Source: Cannabis sativa
Lineage: Eukaryota; Streptophyta; Magnoliopsida; Rosales; Cannabaceae
Direction of reading: 5' to 3'
Assembly: GCF_029168945.1 (NCBI RefSeq)
Contig: NC_083607.1
Location: 32,969,257 to 33,033,256, forward strand
DNA: 64,000 bases
The translations under genes and the position numbers were made by a program. The first letter of the stretch is position 1. Each line of letters begins with the position of its first letter. The notes below the pieces were generated by a model that was given only the letters and a program-made list of their open reading frames with translations, searched no databases and was not told where the DNA came from. This document shows positions 34,148 through 43,800 of this stretch, piece after piece.

Positions 34148-37100
34148 GTCCGGGTTCTGGTCCTAGTTTGGGTCCTTGATCTAGACAACGAATATTGGTC
34201 TGTTCCAGGCCCCGTTACCCGAATCCCGAGTCAAGATCTGGATCACTGTCACGGGTCTTGGTCTGGTTCTGGTTCAGGTCCAAAGTCTTATTTTTGAGTT
34301 TGGGTTCACGATCGAGACTGGGGTGCGGTTCTAGGTCCCGACCCTGGTTCTGTGTCCATAGTCTGGTTCCATGTTTGGGTCTGAGTTCAGGTTCGAATTT
34401 GGATCCTGAGTCCAAGTTTGGGTTGGTTTCCGGGTTCGGCTCCCAATTCTGGTCTAGGTCTAATTTGGAGTCCGGGTCCTGGTCCGGTTACTATTCTAGA
34501 TCTAGGTCCAATTACAGTTATGATTCCAAGTCCAAGTCCTAGTTCCAGTCCCGGTCAAATTCCGGTTTTAGTTCCAATTTGGTGTCGCAGGGTACGGGTT
34601 TGGGTCTACTTTTGGGTTTGGGACTTGGTTCAGGTCCGGGTGTGGGTTCAGGTCCTTTTCAGGGTTCGGGTCCAGGGCTGGGTCCCAAATCCAGACACCG
34701 ACAAAGGGTTTTGTTCAAGCCCTGACTCCAGATCTGGATCCCAATCTTGGGTCCCAGTCTGGTCCATTTTTTGTGCCGGGTCACGAGCTGGTTCCTAAGT
34801 TCAAGTTTGGGTATTGGTGGGGTACTAGGTCTCGGTCCTAGTTCTGTTTCCCAGGTCCCTATCCTGAATCTGGGTCCAGGTCCTGGTTATTGTGTGGGTT
34901 TGGGTCCCGGTCTAGGTTCGAGTTTGAGTCCTAATCTCGGTTTGGGTTTAGGTCTCAGTCTTGGTTTTGATCTGGGTTCGGGTTTCGGTTTAGGTCCTGG
35001 TCCTAGTCCTAGGCCTAGTTCAGTTCTAGTTCCATTTGCGATTTTGAGTTCGAGTTTCGGTTTGAGTTCGTGTAGGAGTTCGAGTGATGGTCTGAGTTTG
35101 GGTTCGGGTCTGGATTTCAGTCTAGGTCCAAATCAGGCTTCGGTTGTGGGTTCGCGTCTTGGGTCCTTGTCAAGGTCGGGTCCGAGTACCAAGTTCCAAT
35201 CCCGATCACAGTCTGGATTCAGTTCTCGGTCTAAGTCCTTGGTCTGGGTTCGAGTTTGTGTCCTGGTCCGGGTCTAGCTTTGTGTCTGATTCTAGGTGTG
35301 GGTGTTTGAGTTCGGGTCTGAGTCTGTGTCTGGATTTTTGTCTAGGTTTGGACCCCGATCTGGGTCTAGATTCGGGTGCAGGTCCAAGTTTGGGTCCCGA
35401 GTGCGGGTCCAAGTTTGGGTCTGGGTGAGGATCTCGGTCCAGATCTAGGTCCAGCATTTCGATCCCAGTCTGGGTCTTGGTCTGAGTCCATGTTCGTATT
35501 CGGATCCCTATATAGGTCCAAGTCTGTGTTTGGCATCGGGTCCTAGATTTAGGTCCAGGTTTAGGTCTCAGTTCCGGTCTAGGTACACGACTGTGTTCGG
35601 GCCCAAGTTCCAGTCTCAGTTTGGGTTTGAGGCTAGGACTGAGTTCGGTTCTAGGTCTGGGTCCGGGTCCTAGTCAGGGTTGTAGTCTTGTTCTAGGGTC
35701 CTTGTTTGGCGATTCTTGTTCAGGTTCTAATTTTGGGTCCCAGGTCTAGGTCTAGGTTCGGGTTTGGTTCTTTGTCTGGGTTCTTGTCCTAGTCGGAGTC
35801 CTAAATCTAGACAACGACTACTGGTCTGTTACAGGCCCCGTTACCCGAATCCCATGTAAAGATCTGGATCACTTTCACGGGTCTCGATCTGGTTCAGGTT
35901 CAGGTCCCAGGTCCCATTTCTGAGTTTGGGTTAGGGATCGAGACTAGGGTGCGGTTCTAGGTCCCGACCTTGGTTCTGTGTCCCTAGTCTGGTTCCATGT
36001 TTGGGTCTGAGTTCAAGTTCTGATTCGGATCCCGAGTCCAGGTTTGGGTTCGGATCCGGGTCCGGCTCCCAATTCGGGTCTAGGTCGTATTTGGAGTCTA
36101 GGTCCTGGTCCGGTTACGGTTCTGCATCTATCTCATATTTTAGTTATGATTCCAAGTCCAAGTCCTAGTTCTAGTGTCGGTGAACTTCCAGTTTTGGTTC
36201 AAATTTTGGGTCACAGGGTACGGGTTCGGTTCCACTTTTGGGTTTGGCACTGGGTTCAGGTGCGGGAGTGGGTTCGAGTCCTTGTCAGGGTTCGGGTCAA
36301 GGGCTGGGTCCCAAATCCATACACCGACTACGAGTTTTGTCCAAGCCCTGGGTCCAGATCTGGATCCCAATCTCGGGTCCCAGTCTGTTTCCATTTCTAG
36401 TGCCAAGTCACGAGTTGGGTCCTAGGTTCAAGTTTGGGTCTAGGTCCGGCACTAGGTCCCGGTCCTAGTTTTGTTTCCCAAGTCCCTATCCTGGTTCTGG
36501 GTCCGGGTCCCGGTTATTGTGTGGGTTTGGGTACCGGTCTAGGTTCGGATTCGAGTCCTAGTCTCCGTACTGGTTTAAGTCTCTATTTGGGTTTTGGTCT
36601 GGGTTTGGCTTTGGGTTTAGGTCCTTGTCCTGGTCCTAGTCCTAGTTCGGTTCTAGTTCCATTTGCGATTCTGAGTTCGAGTCCTGGTCTGAGTTTGGGT
36701 TCGGGTCCAGATCTCAGTCTAGTTCCAGATCAGGCTCCGAGTGTGGGTTCGCGTCCTGGGCGTTGGTCTAGGTTGGGTCCGAGTCCCAAGTTCAAATCCC
36801 AATCTTAGTCTAGATTCAGTTCTGGGTCTAAGTCCTTGGTTCTGATCCCTGTGTGGATTCGAGTTTGGGTCCGGGTTCGGGTCTAGCTTTGAGTTTGATT
36901 CTAGGTGTGGGTATTTGAGTTTGGGTCAGAGTGTGTGTCCGGGTTTGTGTCCAGGCCTGGACCCTGATTTGGGTCTAAGTTCGGGTCTAGGTCCATGTTC
37001 GGGTCCCGAGTGCGTGTCCAAGTTTGGGTCTGGGTGAGGATCTGGGTCCAGATCTAGGTCTAGCATTTCGAACCCAGTCTGGGTCTTAGTCCGAGTCCAG

Positions 37101-37374
37101 TTTCGTATCCGGATCCCTATCTAGGTCCAAGTCTGTGTTTGGGATCGGCTCCCAGATTTAGGTCGAAGTCTGGGTCTCAGTTCTGGTCTGGGTACACGAC
37201 TGTGTCCGGGCCCGAGTTCCAGTCTCAGTTTGGGTCTGAGGCTAGGTCTGGGTTCGGTTCTAGCTCTGGGTCGGGGTCCTTGTCACGGTCCTAGTCTTGT
37301 TCTAGGGTCCTGGTTCGGCGATTCTTGTTCAGGTTCAAATTTTGGATCCCAGGTCTAGGTCTGGGTTCGGGTTT
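34148..37374 (+). repeat. Hexamer-based higher-order satellite, left part
   Basis: Almost every 6 bases form RGTYYN (GGTCTG, GGTTCG, GGTCCG, AGTCCT and similar), giving a strongly G/T-rich + strand. On top of this lies a long repeat: the landmark GGCGATTCTTGTTCA recurs at 35708 and 37317 (1609 bp). Other fixed landmarks, in constant order, are the ACACCGACTAC pair, CAGGCCCCGTTAC, TTATGATTCCAAGTCC, and CGATCCCAGTCTGGG. The first unit starts about 65 bases into the repeat, right at the Tat integrase break. The part ends at the CACTA insertion. Confidence 0.93.
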
Positions 37375-37720
37375 CACTACTACAACAAGTATAATTCTCG
37401 TCGGTTTTTAAGTGTCATTTAAAGAATTTACGTCGGCTAAAAAAATCGACGTATATACCGTAGTTGCAAATAGTTTTTATTAGCGTCGTTTTTAAAACGA
37501 CGCGAAAAACAATTGTCTACATTTACAAACCGACGCAAATTATGCACTTTAATAATTTTTCTTCTGCATCGGTTTAGAAATGACGCAAAATTGTTTATGG
37601 CATTTTACAACTATCACAAAACATTTATTACGTCGGTTCAAAAATATCATATCAATTGCTAAAATACTATTTTTTTACTTATTGCGTCGCTTATAAAATG
37701 AACCATAAATAGTAAACAAC
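37375..37720. repeat. CACTA left subterminal repeat region
   Basis: Repeated CGTCGG, CGACGC, GACGC and GCGTCG motifs occur every 20-60 bases, in both orientations. In CACTA elements such arrays are the transposase-binding sites. Confidence 0.7.
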
Positions 37721-37836
37721 ACTCAAGGTCAAATATCTACTGTTATTATTATTAATATTATTTATTTTTAAATTTAGCACTAATTCAGTAACATAAACAA
37801 ACAAGAGAAGAGGCAAAGCCTAATTTAATACCCTAT

Positions 37837-38024
37837 TCAATCCAATATGTCATTATATTCAGGTAGTGGTCTAAGTTTTTTAGATTTACTAGACTTGCTG
37901 CTGTCATCCTTTCCATCACCATAGACAATTTTGCATGATCTTTTCTCCAAGTCATCTTCGTAGGGATCAGAAAAGTATTCATCTTTCTCTTCCTCTTCCT
38001 CTTTACGTGACTCCAATTCCAATC
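37837..38024 (-). pseudogene. Possible captured terminal exon, acidic/Lys-rich, unrecognised
   Basis: On the minus strand an acceptor-like ATATTATAG ends at 38025. It is followed by an open stretch of about 62 codons (LELESRKEEEEEKDEYFSDP, YEDDLEKRSCKIVYGDGKDD, then a Ser/Lys-rich run and LRPLPEYNDILD) closing with a stop at 37837. The coding-like composition and a clear acceptor suggest a last exon taken from a host gene. I do not recognise the gene, and it has no visible partner exon with matching phase. Confidence 0.45.
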
Positions 38025-38040
38025 CTATAATATATTCCAA

Positions 38041-39412
38041 TGAAAATTATTACAAGTATAAACCAACCTCTGCCTCTGACTAGCCTCTAACAAAATTTAG
38101 AAACACATATATAACACCGAGTTAGAGTAAAATACTTACATAACAACTCCTACACATTGGACTGAAGTGATATTGCCAACAATAGCTGTTAAGATAACAA
38201 GCTACTTTATTATGTATTCAAAATCAAATTTATAACCCTAATTGATCTAAAAATATAGTCAAACTAATAACTTTTAACATAATAAAAAAATTTAAAAAGA
38301 AAAAACTACCAACTCAAGTCCTAGCCAAAAAGAAACAATGTGAGGTTGGACTTTCTAAAACAAAGCTATAACATATGAAAGAATGTTAATCAAAACCTTA
38401 GTACATATTGAAAATAAAAAGTCACAAAAAATGTAATTATTGAATCATTAAGAATTCAATTAAGAGAGAATATAAGAACGTATAAAAGAGCACCTATAGT
38501 AACTACCATAGATGTAGAGTGGCTCCTTTATTTTGAGGCCAACAAAGAAAAACAATGAATATAATATAAATTTTTAATATACTCTGCAAAATTAACAAAC
38601 ATATTAACACATTTTATATGCCTATATCACTCCAAAATCACTATATATCCATAATAAAGAGAAATTCTTAACAAATTATTTATGTCAGAAGAAACAACAA
38701 ATGTCCAATCAATATCCAATGAAAACATAACCAACTTAAGAAATAAGAAAGAAAAAACATTTAAACATAGAAATTCCAAAAAAAGGAGAGCCATCTAGAT
38801 GGTAAATTAATTTTGGGTCAACTTTGTTCAAGGTCACTTTCTATTGAAAGCCATCAAACTCGTTGAAGACCAATGTGGCTCAGGAACTTTTTTTTTTTTA
38901 CATAACATTGCTCGAGAACTTAATGAGAAAGGAAATAAAATAACACTCAGAAAGTAAAATTGAAGATATTATTGAATAAAATATGATCAAATTCACAAAT
39001 AAAAAAAAGACTTAGTCCTGATATTGAGATGGAATCACTCCATGCTTGGCACTTTCAAATAGACCATGTTCTGTGAAGAATTCAAACAAAGCACATCTCT
39101 AAGTAATACATTTGCGCCTCCATTTAGAGAACCAAACAATAGTCACATCAAAATAAGGGGTTCCTTAAATAAAAATCTTAACTATTTTGCAATGAAGTAT
39201 AATTTTATAAAGATAAATGTGTATGGTGCTTTACTTTCATGTCTTACATAATAAAAATATATGTATATATATGTATGTGGCTTTTTTTATTGTAATTAAT
39301 GATAAAGTGTTCAGAATAATAACAACTATTTTGGTTGGAGCATAGCAAGAGTTTAAGTTAAAGATTGAATTATATAGAAGTGAATATATATAATAAGGCA
39401 CTACTAACGTGA
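38041..39412. other. AT-rich interior of the CACTA element without recognised gene
   Basis: I see no conserved protein signal in either strand. The sequence is A/T-rich with poly-A/T runs and could include intron or untranslated DNA of the captured genes. A 61-codon plus-strand open frame at 39066-39251 has no recognisable features and is not called. Confidence 0.5.
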
Positions 39413-40035
39413 TCATCTGCTCTCGAATTCATTACTGAGCTCCTTAAACATTGTCTTTCCAGATTCAAGAAGTTCAGACACCTGCAACAAACAACAAACA
39501 ACAAGAATGAGAAGATCAATTTCATAATGAATGAATAAAATGATTATTAATATTATGTAAGTGAAAATAGTACCATGTTAGTGAAATTGTCCCATTTTTC
39601 AAGAATTTGAGTGATATGAAGTTCCATTTCTGGCGATGCACCGTTAGTCTGATCAATTTCAGCCTCAGCCATCAAAATGGCTCCGTGGTCTTCCACCTTA
39701 TAACAAAGGCAACCAGTCAATCAGTTAATGGACATAAAGTCTGGTAAATTAGTACCGAGTCGTTCGAGTTGATGTCAGAGTCAGAGTTCAACATACAACT
39801 GGTTTCAATCGCTTCCTGGTATCATCTTTGGCATCCATTTCATGAATCTGATCAGTAAGAAGATAGAGTTCCAAAGGAAGGATCAAACCCTAAATTGATC
39901 ACTGGAAAGCTAAAATACGATCAAGAGACAGATGAGAGCTGAAACGATTAAGAGATTGATGAAGAAAAGGTAGATAGATATGTAGCGTACCTCGGTGTGG
40001 GTGACTCTGATGGAAGATTCTGATCTCTCTGCCAT
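39413..40035 (-). CDS. Captured four-exon small gene, predicted 95-residue coiled-coil-like protein
   Basis: The minus-strand exons are 40035-39991 (MAERSESSIRVTHTE), 39847-39797 (IHEMDAKDDTRKRLKPV), 39696-39574 (41 residues, VEDHGAILMAEAEIDQTNGA onward) and 39481-39413 (VSELLESGKTMFKELSNEFE, then SR-stop). All three introns (143, 100 and 92 bp) have GT donors and AG acceptors (donors GTACGC, GTATGT, GTACTA), and all junctions are phase 0. Joined, they form one uninterrupted frame. Charged heptad-like segments (ELHITQILEKWDNF, SELLESGKTMFKELSNEF) suggest an amphipathic helix. The exon-intron form and lack of stops show a recently captured plant gene or gene portion. The function is not known to me; the donor protein may continue past the TGA. 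Confidence 0.62.
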
Positions 40036-40137
40036 TACCAAAGCAAAAATGTCAGAAACCCAATTGCAAATTTCATAAATGTAACAAAGAAAAAAAAAAT
40101 AAAGAAGGTTGGCTAATAGTTGTCAATTTACAAAAAT

Positions 40138-40383
40138 ATCTGGACAAACCCATGTAAGCCTACCGAGTGTGATTACACTATTCTCAATAAGTGACTTATT
40201 AAGCCCCTGAATAGTATTAACAATTGCAATTAGGAATGATTCATCCTCTAGAAGAACATACAATCAGAAGTATTCTTCAAAAGAAAAGTAAAAAAAGGTT
40301 GCATTAATCACCTCAGCATGTTTGAGAATGGGGACTAAGCATGAAATAATTGTCATTACAACTGGAGAAATTTCTTGACGCAC
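40138..40383 (-). pseudogene. TRN1-like: Captured transportin-1 (importin beta-2) gene fragment, two exons
   Basis: Minus-strand exon 40383-40312 encodes VRQEISPVVMTIISCLVPIL plus KHAE and ends at a GAG|GTGATT donor. After a 105-bp intron ending ATTCAG, exon 40206-40138 encodes [20 protein letters not shown] plus CPD. Joined in frame, this is the HEAT-repeat stretch of plant transportin-1 (karyopherin that imports proteins with PY-type nuclear signals). Only about 47 residues of a protein of roughly 890 residues are present, so it is a fragment. The homology ends abruptly at CPD. It lies 100 bases upstream, in the transcript direction, of the four-exon gene, so a chimeric transcript is possible. 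Confidence 0.82.
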
Positions 40384-40541
40384 TTGCAAATGAATGTTAC
40401 TTTAGTGATGATTTTGAAGAAGACGAAGGGGCCGCCTGTTGATCGCCAGAGCAAGGTCAAAGAGGATGAGGGCTAGGTGAAATATCAACAGTACACGCAT
40501 CTCATTTGCGATTTAGGGATTTTACTGCTAGTTGCGTTGAT

Positions 40542-40544
40542 CTT

Positions 40545-40594
<50 letters not shown>

Positions 40595-40608
40595 TCTCTC
40601 TCTCTCTT
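40542..40608. repeat. (CT)n microsatellite
   Basis: About 67 bases of almost pure CT on the + strand, GA on the strand of the captured genes and upstream of them. It could be a 5' leader tract or GA-rich promoter element. Confidence 0.9.
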
Positions 40609-40867
40609 TGTATTTAGTGTCATCTTTTAAACCTCGCATATTATATTAAGCGAGTATTACCAACAGACGCAAATTGTAAAGCAGTTTTTAAAATTTTTGC
40701 TTTATTGCGTCGATTTGTTTTTTTACCATCATTTATAAATAGACGCGAATTATATATTATTAGTGTCAGTTATAAATAGACGAATTTAATTATTGGGTAC
40801 TATTCACGTCAGTCAACGCTATGAATAGTAGCGTTGACCAACGTAAATAGTATAATTTGTAGTAGTG
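40609..40867. repeat. CACTA right subterminal repeat region
   Basis: Motifs AGACGC, GCGTCG, GACGCG and ACGTC recur, ending in TTTGTAGTAGTG. A near-perfect inverted segment (ACTATTCACGTCAGTCAACGC / GCGTTGACCAACGTAAATAGT type, about 40799-40852) can fold into a hairpin. Confidence 0.7.
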
Positions 40868-43800
40868 TTTGGTTCTTCGTCTGGTTTCTGGTCCTAGTCT
40901 GAGTCCTTGATCTAGACACCTACTACTGGTCTGTTCTAGGCCCCGTTACCCGAATCTCGAGTCAAGATCTGGATCACTGTCACGGGCCTCGATCTGGTTC
41001 TGGTTCAGGTCCAAGGTCTTATTTTTGAGTTTGGGTTCGGGATCGAGACTGGGGTGCGGTTCTAGGTCCCGAACCTGGTTCTGTGTGCCTAGTCTGGTTC
41101 CATGTTTGGGTCTGAGTTCAGGTTTGAGTTCGGGTCCCGAGTCTACGTTTGGGTTAAGATTCGGGTCCGGCTCCCAATTTGGCTCTAGGTCTGATTTGGA
41201 GTCCAGGTCCTCGTCCGGTTACGGTTCTTGATCTAGGTCCAATTTCAGTTATGATTCCAAGTCCAAGTTCTAGTTCCAGTCCAGATCAACTTTCGGTTTT
41301 GGTTCCAATTTGGGGTCACAGGGTACGGGTTCGGGTCTACTTTTGGGTTTGGGACTGGGTTCAGTTCCGGGTCCTTTACAGGGTTCGGGTCCAGGGCTGG
41401 GTCCCAAATCCCAACACCGACAACGGGTTTTGTCCAAGCCTTGGGTTCAGATCTAGATCCCAATCTCGGGTCCCAGTCTGGTTCCATTTTTTGTGCCGGG
41501 TCACGTGCTGGTTCCTAGGTTCAAGTTTGGGTCTGGGTCGGGTACTAGGTCCCAGTCCTAGCTCTGGTTCCCACGTCCCTATCCTTATTCTAGGTCTAAG
41601 TCTCGGTTATTGTGTGGGTTTTGGTCCCGGTCTATGTTCAGGTTCGAGTCCTAATCTCGGTTCGGGTTTAGGTCTCTATCGGGGTTTTGATCTGGGTTCA
41701 GGTTTGGGTTTTGGTCCTGGTCCTGGTCCTAGACCTACTTCGGTTCTAGTTCCATTTGCGATTCTGAGTTCGAGTTTGGGTTTGCGTTCGGGTAGGAGTT
41801 TGAGTCATGGTCTGAGTTTGGGTTCGGGTCGGGATTTTAGTCTAGGTCAAGATCAGGCTCCGGTTGTGGGTTCGCGTCCTGGGACTTTGTGTAGGTCGGG
41901 TCCGAGTACCTAGTTCTGATCCCGATCTCAGTGTGGATTCAGTTCTTGGTCTAAGTACTTGGTTCTGATCGTGGTCTGGGTTCGAGTTTGGGTCCAGGTC
42001 CGGGTCTAGCTTTGTGTCTGATTCTAGGTGTGGGTGTTTGAGTTCGGGTCTGAGTTTGCGTTTGGGTTTTTGTCCAGGTTTGGACCCCGATCTGGGTCTA
42101 CGTTCGGGTGCAGGTCCAAGTTTGGGTCCCTAGTGCGGGTCCAAGTTTGGGTCTCGGTGAGGATCTCAGTGCAGATCTAGGTCAAGGATTTCGATCCTAG
42201 TCTGGGTCTTGGTCTGAGTCTAGGTTAGTATCTGAATCTCTATCTAGGTCCACGTCTGTGTTTGGGATCGGGTCCCAGATTTAGGTCCAGGTCTAGGTCT
42301 CAGTTCCGGTCTGGGTACACGACCGTGTCCGGGCCCGAGTTCCAGTCTTAGTTTGGGTCTGAAGCTAGGTCTGTGTTCGGTTCTAGGTTTGGGTCCGAGT
42401 CCTGATCACGGGTGTAATCTAGTTCTAGGGTCCTGGTTCGGCGATTCCTCTTCAAGTTCTAATTTTGTGTCCGAGGTCTAGGTCTGGGTTCTGGTTTGGT
42501 TCTTCGTCTGGGTTCTGGTCCTAGTCTGACTCCTAAATCTAGACACCAACAACTTGTCTATTTCAGGCCCCGTTACCCGAATCCCGAGTCAAGATCTGGA
42601 TCACTGTCACGGGTCTCGGTCTGGTTCTTGTTCATGTCCCAGGTCCCATTTCTAAGTTTTGGTTCGGGATCGAGACTAGGGTGTCGTTCTAGGTCTCGAC
42701 CCTAGTTCTGTGTCCCTAGTCTGGTTCCATGTTTGGGTCTAAGTTCAAGTTCGGGTTCGGGTCTCGAGTCCAGGTTTGGGTTGGGATTCGGGTCCGGCTC
42801 CCCATTCTGGTGTAGGTCGTATTTGGAGTTTGGGTCCTGGTCAGGTTACGGTTCTGGATCTATGACCAATTTCATTTGTGATTCACAGTCCAAGTCCTAG
42901 TTCCAATCCTGGTCAACTTCCGGTTTTGGTTCCAATTTTGGGTCACAGGGTACGTGTTCGGGTCAACTTTTGGGTTGGGTCTGGGTTCAGTTCCGGGTCT
43001 GGGTTCGAGTCCTTGTCAGCGTTCGGGTCCAGGGCTGGTTCCAAATCCAGACACCGACTATGGGTTTTGTCCAAGCTGTGGGTACAAATCTGGATCCCAA
43101 TCTCGGGTCCTAGTCTGGTTCCATTTCTGGTGCCGGGTCACGAGTTGGGTCCTAAGTTCAAGTTCGGGTCTGGGTCGGGTACTACGTCCCGGTCCTAGTT
43201 TTGTTTCCCAGGTCCCTGTCCTGATTCTGGGTCTTGGTCCCGATTATTGTGTGGGTTTGGGTACCGGTCTAGGTTCGGGTTCGAGTCCTTGTCTCGGTTC
43301 GGGTTTAGGTCTCTGTCTAGGTTTGTATCTATGTTTTGCTTTGGTTGAGGTCCTTGTCCTTGTCCTAGTCCTAGTTCGGTTGTAGTTCCATTTGCGATTC
43401 TGAGTTCCAGTTTGGGTTTTAGTTCGGGTCGGAGTTGGAGTCCTGGTCTGAGTTTGAGTTCGGGTCCGAATTTCAGGTCTAGGTCCAAGTTAGGGTACCG
43501 ACTGCGGGTCCAAGTTTTGGTCTGGGTCAGGATCTCGGTGCAAATCTAGGTCCAGCATTTCAATCCCAGTCTGGGTCTTGGTCCGAGTCCAGGTTAGTAT
43601 CCAAATCCCTATCTAGGTCCAAGTGTGCGTTTGGGATTGGGTCCAAGATTTAGGTCCAGGTTCGAGTCTCAGTTTCGGTCTGGTTGCACGACCGTGTTCG
43701 GGCCTGAGTTCCTGTCTCAATTTGGGTCTGAGGCTAGGTCTGTGTTCGATTCTAGGTCCCGGTCATAGTTTTAGTCTTGTTCTAGGGTCCTGGTTCGGTG

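Larger units (their letters stand above)
37375..40867. mobile_element. Non-autonomous CACTA (En/Spm-type) transposon carrying host gene fragments
   Basis: Left end CACTACTACAACAAG and right end TTTGTAGTAGTG form terminal inverted repeats of about 11 bp beginning CACTA. They are flanked by the 3-bp duplication TTT (37372-37374, 40868-40870). The uninterrupted target is visible in the paralogous satellite unit at 43841-43864. Both subterminal regions carry many GCGTC/GACGC-type motifs in both orientations. No transposase (TNPD/TNPA) coding is visible in its 3493 bp. Instead it contains, on the minus strand, two transportin exons, a complete four-exon small gene and another exon-like piece. Confidence 0.93.

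Noticed and set aside
39066..39251. 61-codon plus-strand frame in the CACTA element
   Set aside because: No splice context or recognisable protein features.
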